A stretch of DNA of 64,000 bases, from contig NZ_CDME01000002.1 in assembly GCF_000826545.1 (NCBI RefSeq), forward strand, positions 2,055,187-2,119,186. Direction: 5' to 3'. The notes below the pieces were generated by a model. That model had not been told where the DNA came from, searched no databases, and saw only the letters and a list, made by a program, of their open reading frames with translations. This DNA comes from Kibdelosporangium sp. MJ126-NF4 (lineage in GTDB: Bacteria > Actinomycetota > Actinomycetes > Mycobacteriales > Pseudonocardiaceae). This document shows positions 8,594 to 17,258 of this stretch, in pieces. The position numbers and the translations under genes were made by a program. Numbering within the stretch: position 1 is the stretch's first letter; every line of letters starts with the position of its first letter.

Positions 8594-9592
8594 TCAGGAC
8601 GGCGGGTTCATGCTCGCCATCCGCGTGCTGACGTCGATCTTCGACTTCACGAACTGCTGCTCCAGCATCAGGTCGGCCACGCGCTGCGGCCGGATGGGCA
8701 ACGTGGTGGCCGGGTAGGCGCCCATGTTCATCAGCTGCGCCACGTTCTTGCTGACCGAGATGTACTCCGGCAGGACGCCCTCCACCAGGGCGCGATCGAG
8801 CGCGCGTTCCTGCGCCTCGGCAAGCGCCTGTTGGAACGCACGGACCGTCTTGGGGTTCTTGCGCGCGAAGCTGCGCGCGCAGGCGTAGCCGGACTGAGGG
8901 AAGTCGGCGGTCGGGCCGACAGCCGTGTCGGCGAACAGCACACACCCGGCTTCCAACTGTGACCGGGTCATGTATGGCTCGACCATCCAGGCCGCCGCGA
9001 CCTCACCGCTGCGCACGGCGTCGGCGAGCGTGTCGAACGGCTTCTCGACGTATCGGACGTCGGTGGGCTTCATTCCGCTGGTGCGCAACAGACTGTTGGT
9101 CATCAGTACGCCGAGCCCACGCAGGTTGTTGACACCGATCGGCTTGTTCGCCAGGTCGGCGACCGACCGCATCCGCGCGCTCTGCGCGGCGACCAGGCCG
9201 GTGGTCCGCGCCGCGGCCTGGTAGGCCTCGCCGAGCACGACCCAGTCGGCGCTGTCGGCGATGTTGAGGAAGATGGTGACCCAACTGTCGAAGACCACGT
9301 CCGCCTGCCCGCCGACCTCGAGGTCGGGGCGCTGGTCACCGGTGAGCTCCATGGTGACGAACTTCGGGTTCAGCCCGTACTTGGCGAAGATCCCCTCACG
9401 CTGGGCGACGAACAGCGGCGCGGTGTCGGTCACCTTCAGCACGCCGAGCCGGATCTCCGGGATCTCCGGCGCCCCGGCCCCGGTCACCGGCGACGGGGCG
9501 GGCGAGTCGGTGCAGGCGCTCAACGCGAAGGCGCCCATACCCGCGAGCAGTGTCCGGCGGCTCAGTGCGCTTGATTGCCGCACGGTTTCCAT
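8594..9592 (-). CDS. Tat-type ABC substrate-binding lipoprotein (NMT1/SsuA-like)
   Basis: A 332-residue exported lipoprotein. The N-terminus has a twin-arginine motif (SRRTLLAG, residues 11-18) and a lipobox ending at C27 (ALSAC). The mature part matches periplasmic-binding proteins of the NMT1/TauA/SsuA group, which bind sulfonates, nitrate or thiamine precursors and hand them to an ABC importer. No permease or ATPase gene is adjacent, so it is an orphan. A second similar lipoprotein lies at 25964-26953. The ATG at 9592 has AGAAGG upstream; a GTG at 9607 is possible. Confidence 0.8.
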   Translation of the reverse strand: METVRQSSALSRRTLLAGMGAFALSACTDSPAPSPVTGAGAPEIPEIRLGVLKVTDTAPLFVAQREGIFAKYGLNPKFVTMELTGDQRPDLEVGGQADVVFDSWVTIFLNIADSADWVVLGEAYQAAARTTGLVAAQSARMRSVADLANKPIGVNNLRGLGVLMTNSLLRTSGMKPTDVRYVEKPFDTLADAVRSGEVAAAWMVEPYMTRSQLEAGCVLFADTAVGPTADFPQSGYACARSFARKNPKTVRAFQQALAEAQERALDRALVEGVLPEYISVSKNVAQLMNMGAYPATTLPIRPQRVADLMLEQQFVKSKIDVSTRMASMNPPS

Positions 9593-9974
9593 GGACCTTC
9601 TCAACACGCGTTCCTCAATTTTCCACTACCCCCTCGAATACCGCCCAACCTACCGGGCGTTCCCGGACCTTAAACGACAGGCTAACTGTCTGTAACCCAC
9701 TATCGGACGGGGCCACATGGCACACTCAATGTGGTCCGTGAGTACTAACACATGAACATCGTGGGATGCAACAGAAACACGTCGGCCCATGTCAGCGCTC
9801 GTAGTTGATCTACGTGAGAAACTTTCCGCAGTTATTGCGGTTTACAAAAAAGATCAACTGGCACGGTCAATCGAGTGACCGATCGAACACTCTCAGAGTT
9901 AATGTGTGATCAGATTTCGATATCCGACCAAACCCGTATTGTCACGGACTACCAAACGGTCCGTACCGGTATCA
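9593..9974. other. 382-bp intergenic region, lower GC, no gene found
   Basis: The gap between the substrate-binding lipoprotein start and the zapE stop is visibly richer in A and T than its surroundings. It should hold the lipoprotein promoter at its left end. A small hairpin, ACGGAC (9948-9953) with GTCCGT (9960-9965), is close to the zapE stop and could end zapE transcription. I found no start codon with a ribosome site and no convincing short gene. Confidence 0.5.
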
Positions 9975-11018
9975 TCACCGGCCAAATCCGACTGTGCGGG
10001 CGTCGCGCGCCAGAGCGGTCAGCCTGCTGATCGAGCGCAGATACTTCTTGCGGTATCCGCCACGCAGCATCTCGTCGGTGTACAACGCGGACAGCGATCC
10101 GCCGGACACCGCGACAGGCACCGCGCGGTCGTACAACCGGTCCGCCAGCGCGACCATGCGCAGGGCCACGTCCTGGTCAGGAACCGCGTGCAGACCCTTG
10201 ATGTGTACCGCGGGCACGTCGGCGACGAGCTTGCCGTAGCGCGACGGGTGCAGCTTGGCCAGATGCGCGCACAGCTCGTCGAAGTCGTCCACTGTGGCAC
10301 CGGGGATCGCCTCGGCGCTCGCGTCGATCTGCTCGTCGGTCAGCGGATCCGGCGCGTCCGGCAGGCCGCGGTGGCGGTAGTCCGGGCCGTCCACGCGCAC
10401 TACGGTGAACCGTGCGGACAGGGCACGGATCTCCCTGATGAAGTCGTCCGCGGCGAACCGGCCCTCGCCCAGCTTGTCCGGCAACGTGTTCGAGGTCGCG
10501 GCCACGTGCACACCGGCGTCGGTCAACTCGGTCAGCAGCCGGGTGACCAGAGTCGTGTCGCCGGGATCGTCCAACTCGAACTCGTCGATGGCCAGCAGCC
10601 GGTGCGTGGACAGCCGCCGCACGGCCTCGGCGAAGCCAAGCGCGCCAACGAGATGCGTGATCTCCACGAACGTGCCGTACGACTTCTCGGCCGAGGGCAC
10701 GGCATGCCAGATGGACGCGAGCAGGTGCGTCTTGCCGACACCGAACCCGCCGTCCAGGTACAGCCCCGACGCGGGCTCGGGCACCCGCCTGCTGAACACC
10801 CGGTTGAACAGCCCCTGCTTGCGTACCGCTCCGACCTCCAGCGCGAACCGCTGCCCCGCGGTCACCGCGGCGGCCTGGCTCGGCTCGTCGGGGTTGGGCA
10901 CGTAGGTGTCGAACCGGACGCCCGCAAACCGGGGCGGCGGCACCAGAGCAGCGATCAGCTCCTCCGCCACGATCTCCGGATGGCGGTCTACCAGGCGTGG
11001 AGCGGACATGTCCGGCAT
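9975..11018 (-). CDS. zapE: Cell division protein ZapE (AFG1-like ATPase)
   Basis: A 347-residue AAA+ ATPase of the AFG1/ZapE family. Walker A is GGFGVGKT at residues 90-97, Walker B is LLAIDEF at 141-147, and the sensor region is VAATSNTLPD. ZapE in Escherichia coli interacts with FtsZ and the yeast homologue works on mitochondrial inner-membrane proteins; the actinobacterial role is untested. The ATG at 11018 is preferred, with another ATG three codons inside. It is divergent from the reductase gene at 11034 with only 15 bp between start codons, which implies leaderless transcription of at least one. Confidence 0.88.
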   Translation of the reverse strand: MPDMSAPRLVDRHPEIVAEELIAALVPPPRFAGVRFDTYVPNPDEPSQAAAVTAGQRFALEVGAVRKQGLFNRVFSRRVPEPASGLYLDGGFGVGKTHLLASIWHAVPSAEKSYGTFVEITHLVGALGFAEAVRRLSTHRLLAIDEFELDDPGDTTLVTRLLTELTDAGVHVAATSNTLPDKLGEGRFAADDFIREIRALSARFTVVRVDGPDYRHRGLPDAPDPLTDEQIDASAEAIPGATVDDFDELCAHLAKLHPSRYGKLVADVPAVHIKGLHAVPDQDVALRMVALADRLYDRAVPVAVSGGSLSALYTDEMLRGGYRKKYLRSISRLTALARDARTVGFGR

Positions 11019-11033
11019 GGTCTCATTGCATCC

Positions 11034-11771
11034 GTGCAGAGCATCTGGCCGGACCCCGGCACCAGTGAGCTGACCGACACCGCACTCGAAAAGATCTACG
11101 CCTACCCTCCCGGCCTGGACCGGCCGTTCGTCCAGGTCAACTTCGTGTCCAGCCTGGACGGCGCGGTGACCGTGTCGGGTCGCTCGGCCGGGCTGTCCGG
11201 GCCGGGCGACCAGAAGGTCTTCCACATGCAGCGCGACCTCGCCGACGTGGTCATGGTCGGGGCGACGACCGCGCTGATCGAGCGCTACCAGGGCCTCAAG
11301 GCCAACGAGGTGCGCGCGGAACGCCGTGAGCGGCACGGCCTCGCGCCGCTGCCCCCGATCGCGGTCGTCACCGGGAAGTGCTCGATCTCCCCGGACTCGC
11401 CGCTGATCAGGAAAACCAGCGTGCCGACGATCGTGCTGACCGCCCAGGCGGCGCCGGGCCGGGACGCGTTGGCCGACGCGGGCGCCGACGTCGTTGTCGT
11501 CGGCGACGAGCACGTCGACCTCGGCCTGGCGGTCGCCGAACTCGGCCGCCGCGGGCTGTACCGCGTGAACTGCGAGGGCGGGCCACGGCTGTTCGGCGGG
11601 ATGATCGCGGCCGACCTGGTCGACCAGCTCAACCTGACGCTGTCGCCGCTGCTCACCGCGGGTGACTCCGGCCGGATCGCCAGCGGGCCGGTGCTCGCCG
11701 AGGCCAGGCGCATGACGCTGGCGGCGGCGTTGCGGGATGACGACTTCCTGATGCTGGCCTATCGTCGCTGA
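11034..11771 (+). CDS. RibD C-terminal-like pyrimidine reductase
   Basis: A 245-residue protein of the RibD-reductase/dihydrofolate-reductase-like family. The N-terminal FVQVNFVSSLDGAVT strand, the DVVMVGATTA strand and the CEGGPRLFGGM loop match the NADPH-binding fold of 5-amino-6-(5-phosphoribosylamino)uracil reductases. The deaminase half of RibD is absent, as in many actinobacterial reductase-only members. Such proteins act in riboflavin synthesis or related pteridine reductions, but no rib genes are near. GTG start; the stop abuts the start of the DNA ligase gene, so the two are co-transcribed. Confidence 0.78.
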   Translation: MQSIWPDPGTSELTDTALEKIYAYPPGLDRPFVQVNFVSSLDGAVTVSGRSAGLSGPGDQKVFHMQRDLADVVMVGATTALIERYQGLKANEVRAERRERHGLAPLPPIAVVTGKCSISPDSPLIRKTSVPTIVLTAQAAPGRDALADAGADVVVVGDEHVDLGLAVAELGRRGLYRVNCEGGPRLFGGMIAADLVDQLNLTLSPLLTAGDSGRIASGPVLAEARRMTLAAALRDDDFLMLAYRR

Positions 11772-12857
11772 GTGCTGACTCCACCGGTCAAACCCATGCT
11801 CGCCAAGCCGGCTGGCGCGATCCCCGACGGTGCCGACCTGATCTTCGAGCCGAAGTGGGACGGGTTCCGTTGCCTGGTGTTCCGCGACGGCGACGACGTC
11901 GTACTGCAGTCGAGGTCGTCCAAGCCGCTGAACAGGTACTTCCCCGAGATGGTCGAGCGGCTGGGCCAGGGCCTGCCCGCCGGGGTGGTGCTGGACGGCG
12001 AACTGGTCGTCGGCCGCAACGGGCGGCTGGACTTCGACGCCCTGTCCGAGCGCATCCACCCGGCGGCCAGCCGGGTGACCATGCTGGCCGAGACCACCCC
12101 GGCCACCTTCGTGGCGTTCGACGTGCTGCAGGTGCCCTCCGGCGAAGTGCTCGACGAGCCGGGGGTGCGGCGCCGGGAGATCCTCGAGGAACTGGTGTCC
12201 GGCACGGACGCGGTCAGCCTCACCCCGGCCACCCGGGACGCCGACCTGGCCAGGGAGTGGTTCACGCTCTTCGAAGGCGCCGGGCTGGACGGCGTGATCG
12301 GCAAGCCCGCGCAGGGTCCGTACACACCGGACAAGCGGACCATGCTGAAGTTCAAGCACTCCCGCACCGCGGACTGCGTCGTGGCCGGGATCCGCTGGTA
12401 CAAGGACACCGAGCCGGGCACGTCGGTCGGGTCACTGCTGCTGGGTCTGTACGACGACAAGGGAACGCTGCACAGCGTCGGCGTGGTCGGGTCGTTCCCC
12501 GCCGAGCGGCGCAGGGAACTGGCCGCGGAACTGGCGTACCTGATCCCCGGCGGCGCCGACGATCACCCGTGGCTCGGCGAGATCGCCGAAGGCACAAGGG
12601 TTCCCGGCGAGATCAACCGGTGGCGCAGCGCGCAGGCGGAGTGGGTGCCGTTCCGGCTGGAGCGCGTGGTCGAGGTGGGCTACGAACACACCGAGGGCGG
12701 CTACCCCGGCCGGTTCCGGCACACCGCCCAGTTCAAGCGCTGGCGTCCGGACCGTGAGCCGTCCTCATGCGACTACTCGCAGCTGGAGGAGCCCGCGCAC
12801 TACGACCTGGACGCCGTCCTGCGGGGTGAGGTGCGTCGCAAGAACGAGCGGGAATAA
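11772..12857 (+). CDS. ligC: ATP-dependent DNA ligase, LigC type
   Basis: A 361-residue ligase with the nucleotidyltransferase motif [10 protein letters not shown]28 is the lysine that receives AMP. Motifs III (LDGELVV), IV (GVIGK) and V ([13 protein letters not shown]) follow in order, then an OB-fold C-terminus. Size and motifs match mycobacterial LigC, an accessory ligase for repair rather than replication. It begins directly after the reductase stop codon (0 bp gap) with a GTG. A separate LigD-type polymerase domain is at 29176-30180, so repair functions often fused in LigD are split here. Confidence 0.85.
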   Translation: MLTPPVKPMLAKPAGAIPDGADLIFEPKWDGFRCLVFRDGDDVVLQSRSSKPLNRYFPEMVERLGQGLPAGVVLDGELVVGRNGRLDFDALSERIHPAASRVTMLAETTPATFVAFDVLQVPSGEVLDEPGVRRREILEELVSGTDAVSLTPATRDADLAREWFTLFEGAGLDGVIGKPAQGPYTPDKRTMLKFKHSRTADCVVAGIRWYKDTEPGTSVGSLLLGLYDDKGTLHSVGVVGSFPAERRRELAAELAYLIPGGADDHPWLGEIAEGTRVPGEINRWRSAQAEWVPFRLERVVEVGYEHTEGGYPGRFRHTAQFKRWRPDREPSSCDYSQLEEPAHYDLDAVLRGEVRRKNERE

Positions 12858-12886
12858 AACGGAGCCAGCCGCCGGTTAGCTGGGAC

Positions 12887-13870
12887 ATGGCCATTCCCTA
12901 CTCGGTACTGGACCTCGCCACGGTCGGCGAGGGCGACACCTCCGCCCAGGCTCTGCGGAACTCGATCGAGCTCGCCCGGCGCACCGAAGATCTGGGCTAC
13001 CACCGGTACTGGGTGGCCGAGCACCACAACATGCCCGGCGTGGCGAGCTCGGCGCCCGCCGTGCTGATCGCGCACCTCGCGTCGGCCACCTCACGCATCC
13101 GCGTCGGCTCGGGCGGGGTCATGCTGCCCAACCACGCACCGCTCGTGGTCGCCGAGCAGTTCGGCATGCTCGAAGCCCTGCACCCGGGCCGGATCGACCT
13201 CGGCCTCGGCCGTGCGCCCGGCACCGACCCGCGCACGGCACACGCGCTGCGCCGCTCTCCCCAGCCGCTGTCGGCCGACGACTTCCCCGAGCAGCTCGGC
13301 GAGTTGATCTCGTACTTCCGTGGCGAGAGCGAGGGAATCGCCGCCGTCCCGGCCGCGGGCAACGAGCCGCCGGTCTGGCTGCTGGGCTCAAGTGGTTACA
13401 GCGCACAGCTTTCCGGCATGCTCGGGCTGCCCTTCGCGTTCGCCCACCACTTCAGCGCGCAGAACACGTTGCCCGCGCTCGCCTTGTACCGCCAGAACTT
13501 CCGGCCGTCGGCCGTGCTGGACAAGCCGTACGCGATGGTCGCCGCCGGAGTGATCTGTGCAGACACCGACGAGCAGGCCGCGTACGTCGCCGGTCCCGGC
13601 GCGTTGTCGTTCCTCAAGCTACGCTCCGGCCGCCCGGGGAAGATCGCCACGCCGGAGGAGGCCGCGGCCTACCCGTACACCGACGTCGAACGGCTGATCA
13701 TCGAGGAACGGCTGTCCACACAGATCGTCGGCAGCCCGTCGACCGTCGAGCGCGGCATCGAGAAGCTGCTCGCCGAAACCGAGGCCGACGAACTGATGAT
13801 CACCACGATGGTGCACTCGCCAGCCGACCGGCTGCGCTCGTACGAACTCGTGGCGAAACTGCGGGCCTAG
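12887..13870 (+). CDS. LLM-class flavin-dependent oxidoreductase
   Basis: A 327-residue protein of the bacterial luciferase-like monooxygenase superfamily. The opening ([13 protein letters not shown]) and the [16 protein letters not shown] block at about residues 40-55 are diagnostic of the single-domain subgroup with YhbW-like members. These use FMNH2 or F420; the substrate here is unknown. It ends exactly one base before the convergent protease gene, with no terminator space. Confidence 0.82.
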   Translation: MAIPYSVLDLATVGEGDTSAQALRNSIELARRTEDLGYHRYWVAEHHNMPGVASSAPAVLIAHLASATSRIRVGSGGVMLPNHAPLVVAEQFGMLEALHPGRIDLGLGRAPGTDPRTAHALRRSPQPLSADDFPEQLGELISYFRGESEGIAAVPAAGNEPPVWLLGSSGYSAQLSGMLGLPFAFAHHFSAQNTLPALALYRQNFRPSAVLDKPYAMVAAGVICADTDEQAAYVAGPGALSFLKLRSGRPGKIATPEEAAAYPYTDVERLIIEERLSTQIVGSPSTVERGIEKLLAETEADELMITTMVHSPADRLRSYELVAKLRA

Positions 13871-14581
13871 TCAGCCCCCGGTGTTCTGGATGATCCAGGT
13901 GCGGTCGTCCGGCAGGTCGACATGACGGGACGGGTCCGCCCCGCAAACGGGGTTGCTGCCGCCGGACCGGCTGAACACACCGATCAACTGCTGTGCACCG
14001 GCGACGTTCTTGGTCAGCGGATTGCCGGAGTCGCCCGCACAGGGGCCCGTGTTGTTCTTGTTGTCGACGCAGATCTCACTCGACAGCCGAAGCCCGCCGG
14101 AGCACCGGCTGTCGTCGACGATCGTGCTGCTGAGCTGTTGCAGCTGGACAGGCTGGTCACAGGGCACGGTCGAGCATGTCCTTCCCCATCCCATCATCGC
14201 GACGGGGGTGTCGACGGGACCCGACTCGGCAGCGATCGGAATCGGCGTGTGGGTGACTGTGGTCGCCAACTGGAGCAGTTCGAGGTCCGCGCTGGGATGC
14301 CAGATGGTCCGGGACACTCGCGCCACTGTGCCACCGGAAGTGCGGCTCAGGCTGCCGATTCGCACCTGAGCGGGTGTCCCGCAGTGCTTGGCGGTGACGA
14401 CCCAGTTCGCCTTGATGAGCGCACCGGCACAGGTGTGGCTACCGCTGGAACTCTGGAGCGAGACCATGAACGGTTGCGGCTCGGTGACTCGTGTACCGCC
14501 GACGAGGGCCGATGCCGGTACGGGCAAGGCGATCCCGGTCAACGCGGCGACCATGGGCAGAAGCAGGAAACGTTTTCGCAT
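13871..14581 (-). CDS. Secreted trypsin-like serine protease (S1A)
   Basis: A 236-residue exported chymotrypsin-fold protease. Residues 1-25 are a signal peptide ending PASA. The triad is visible: H66 (VTAKHCG), D99 (SADLELLQL) and S185 (CAGDSGNPL). The glycine after GDSG is Asn instead of the common Gly. Six to eight cysteines could form the usual disulfides. The mature N-terminus would be LVGGT, so signal cleavage alone may expose the activating N-terminus, with no separate propeptide. AAGGAGG lies eight bases before the ATG. It is downstream of the TAP-like hydrolase gene on the same strand (92 bp gap). Confidence 0.85.
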   Translation of the reverse strand: MRKRFLLLPMVAALTGIALPVPASALVGGTRVTEPQPFMVSLQSSSGSHTCAGALIKANWVVTAKHCGTPAQVRIGSLSRTSGGTVARVSRTIWHPSADLELLQLATTVTHTPIPIAAESGPVDTPVAMMGWGRTCSTVPCDQPVQLQQLSSTIVDDSRCSGGLRLSSEICVDNKNNTGPCAGDSGNPLTKNVAGAQQLIGVFSRSGGSNPVCGADPSRHVDLPDDRTWIIQNTGG

Positions 14582-14673
14582 GCGACGTCCTCCTTGCGTG
14601 GGACCCGAACTCCTCGATTCGGGCCCATCACACAAAGTAGGGGCAAGCGCCGCTGCGGAGAACCGCCTTTCGC

Positions 14674-16227
14674 CTACGGTGGGCAGGCAGTGCCCGCCGC
14701 GGGCACCTTGCCGTCTCCCAGGAAACCACGCACAGCGTCCGTCGCACACGGCGACAGGCCCAGCGCGCCGTGGCCCGCGCCCTGCCACGAGATCAGCACC
14801 GCGCTCGGCAACTGCTGCGCGGAACGCTGCGTGCCGGGCTGGGGCGTCACGGGGTCGCTGGCCGTGCTCAGCACCACGATCGGCGGCAGGCCACGGCCGT
14901 TGAGCGACAGTGGCGGCTGCGCCGCGACGGACCACGCGCTGCACAGCACAAGGCTCTGCGCCATCACGCCGCCGAACAATGGATAACGTGCACGCCATTC
15001 CTTCCCGGCGGTGTTGAGGCGTTCCAGTGCGAGCCGGGTCTTCGTGTCGTTGCATCCGGTCACCAGCGCGATGTCCAGCGCGGTGGGCTGTTCCCTGCTG
15101 TCCTCGGTGAGCGGCTTGACGTACTTGACCAGCGCGGTGCCGTCGTTGTCCCGTGCCTTGACGATCGCGTCCGCCAGCGCGGGCCAGCCCGCCCGGTTGG
15201 CCAGGCCGGTGAGCACCGCGCGCGTCGCGCTCCCGGCCGTCAGCCCGGCGTCCGTGGACGGGATCGGGCTGGCGCGCAGCTTGCGGATCAGGTCGAGGAA
15301 CGTCTGTTTCGGATCCGGCCCGAGCGCGCAGTTGCGGGCGACGCAGTCCTTGGCGAACTCGGCGAACGTGGCCTCGGCGCCGGTGGCGACGCCTTCCATC
15401 GTGACCAGCGAGTCCCCGCTGGGATCGGGCAGGCCGTCGAAGACCATCCGGCCGACCCGGTCGGGGAACCGGTCGCCGTACACGCCGAGCACGCGTGAGC
15501 CCTCGCCGACGCCGATCGCACTGAGCCGCTGCAGGCCCAGTGCCTCACGGACTTTCTCCAGGTCGGCGGCGGTGCGCCAGGTGTCCATCGCGTACAGCCG
15601 GTTCTCCAGGCTGATGATGCACTGCTGGCCGGCCTGCCTGACCGCGTCCAGCAGGTCCTCGAGGTCCTCGGCGCCAGGATCGGCGTTGACGATGTCCTGC
15701 CGGATGCTCTCCTGGACGCAGCGGACCGGCTCGGAGCTGCCCGAGCCCCTGCGGTCGACGCCGATTAGCGAGAACTTGGTGAGGAACTCCGGCGGCAGGC
15801 TGGCGGCCAGTCGCGCGGCCTTGACCGTGCCCGGCTCCCCCTGCACGTCATTGACGACCACAATGGGCGCCCGCCCCGTGCCGACCTTGAGAACGGTCAA
15901 CCGAAGCGGGCCACGGCCGGGCATGCTCGGCGAGTCCAGCGCCGTCTGCACCCGCCCGCACTGCACAGGCTGCGCGGGCACGTCGTAGATGGCCATCCGG
16001 TCGAGGACGACCTTGTCGCAGTCGCTCCACGTGACACTGGGACGAGTCGGCTCCTCCAACGGCGGCACGGGCAACTGTGTGGGCCCGGTCGGGGACTGCG
16101 AGGGCAGGTCGAGGGGGCCTTCGTTGACCACGATCGCCGGACGCTGCGACGGCGCGGCCGTGCACGCGGTGGTGACGGAGGCAACTGCCGCGAGCAGCAC
16201 AATCCCCCGACGCGCCAAACTGCCCAT
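14674..16227 (-). CDS. TAP-like alpha/beta-hydrolase lipoprotein lacking the catalytic serine
   Basis: A 517-residue exported lipoprotein (lipobox cysteine C22, VTTAC) of the tripeptidyl aminopeptidase-like alpha/beta-hydrolase family. The oxyanion/strand segment VDRRGSGSS (158-165), an Asp at about 458 (TASDPVTP) and a His at about 486 (GAGHGAL) are in place. The nucleophile elbow, normally GxSxG, reads G239-V-G-E-G243, so the serine is replaced by Gly241. The protein is therefore probably not a standard hydrolase; it may bind rather than cut peptides. The start is the ATG directly before the signal sequence; a longer frame to 16287 is unlikely. Confidence 0.75.
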   Translation of the reverse strand: MGSLARRGIVLLAAVASVTTACTAAPSQRPAIVVNEGPLDLPSQSPTGPTQLPVPPLEEPTRPSVTWSDCDKVVLDRMAIYDVPAQPVQCGRVQTALDSPSMPGRGPLRLTVLKVGTGRAPIVVVNDVQGEPGTVKAARLAASLPPEFLTKFSLIGVDRRGSGSSEPVRCVQESIRQDIVNADPGAEDLEDLLDAVRQAGQQCIISLENRLYAMDTWRTAADLEKVREALGLQRLSAIGVGEGSRVLGVYGDRFPDRVGRMVFDGLPDPSGDSLVTMEGVATGAEATFAEFAKDCVARNCALGPDPKQTFLDLIRKLRASPIPSTDAGLTAGSATRAVLTGLANRAGWPALADAIVKARDNDGTALVKYVKPLTEDSREQPTALDIALVTGCNDTKTRLALERLNTAGKEWRARYPLFGGVMAQSLVLCSAWSVAAQPPLSLNGRGLPPIVVLSTASDPVTPQPGTQRSAQQLPSAVLISWQGAGHGALGLSPCATDAVRGFLGDGKVPAAGTACPP

Positions 16228-16346
16228 GCTCGCCAGCGTCGCACGCCGTTCGTGAGACCTCCGTGAGGGGTCAGCCGAGTGGTACACCAGTCCCAGAATC
16301 TGGAAATCACGTGACGAGGTGGCAGGGCATCACGGACGATCCGCGC

Positions 16347-17258
16347 ATGGCCACCATGCACGTCGACCGGGCCGGAGGCGGCCCGTTCCCCCGGTTCACC
16401 CTGTCAGCGCTGGCCGGACGAACCATCGGGGCGATCCCGCCGACGGCCCAGATCATGCTGGGGATCCTCAGCGTGCAGATCGGAGCGGCGCTGGCCAAGA
16501 ACCTGTTCAGCGCCGTCGGAAGCCTGGGAACGGTCGCATTGCGACTGTTCTTCGCGGCGGCGGTGCTGATGCTGCTATGGCGGCCGTCACTGCGCATGGA
16601 CCGTCGCGCGTGGACAGTGGTGCTGACCTATGGCGTCGTGCTCGGCGTGATGAACCTGTGCTTCTACCTGGCGTTGGCCAGGATCCCGCTGGGAATAGCG
16701 GTGACAACGGAGTTCCTCGGCCCGCTGGCGGTGGCACTGGCAGGGTCGAGGCGGTGGCTGGACGCGTTCTGGGCAGTGCTGGCGGCAGGAGGCGTGGTCC
16801 TGCTGATGGAAGGGCACGGAGACCTGAACCTGGTCGGGTTCCTGTTGGCACTGGCGGCGGGAGCGTGCTGGGGCGTGTACATCCTGCTCAGCGCGGCACT
16901 GGGCCGTCACACCTCGGAAGGCAACGGCCTGGCGCTGGGAATGGTGATCGCGGCACTGGTTGCGGTGCCGTTCGGCGTGGCGGACAGCGGAACGGCGCTG
17001 TTCTCGCCGTGGGTGCTGGTGATCGGACTCGGCGTGGCGCTGCTGTCGTCGGTGGTCCCGTATTCGCTGGAGTTGGAGGCGTTGCGCAAGATCCCGCCGC
17101 GCGTGTTCGGCATCCTGATGAGCCTCGAACCAGCGGTGGCCGCCCTGGTTGGCCTGGTGGTCCTGCAGGAGTCACTGCACGCACTGCAATGGGTCGCCGT
17201 GCTGTGCGTGGTGGCCGCGTCGGCGGGCGCCACTCGCGGCGCCCGCCCAGACGTCTAG
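16347..17258 (+). CDS. EamA-family (RhtA-like) metabolite exporter
   Basis: A 303-residue integral membrane protein with about ten hydrophobic segments in two EamA repeats. The C-terminal segment PPRVFGILMSLEPAVAAL and the ending with LQESL are characteristic of RhtA-type threonine/homoserine exporters. The substrate is inferred only from family. The ATG at 16347 is favoured; a second ATG is three codons inside. The stop codon shares bases with the convergent gene's stop (CTAG at 17255-17258). Confidence 0.8.
   Translation: MATMHVDRAGGGPFPRFTLSALAGRTIGAIPPTAQIMLGILSVQIGAALAKNLFSAVGSLGTVALRLFFAAAVLMLLWRPSLRMDRRAWTVVLTYGVVLGVMNLCFYLALARIPLGIAVTTEFLGPLAVALAGSRRWLDAFWAVLAAGGVVLLMEGHGDLNLVGFLLALAAGACWGVYILLSAALGRHTSEGNGLALGMVIAALVAVPFGVADSGTALFSPWVLVIGLGVALLSSVVPYSLELEALRKIPPRVFGILMSLEPAVAALVGLVVLQESLHALQWVAVLCVVAASAGATRGARPDV

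Noticed and set aside
9905..11033. Long plus-strand open frame running into the pyrimidine reductase gene
   Set aside because: It is antisense to zapE and its translation has no recognisable domains; the reductase begins at the GTG at 11034.
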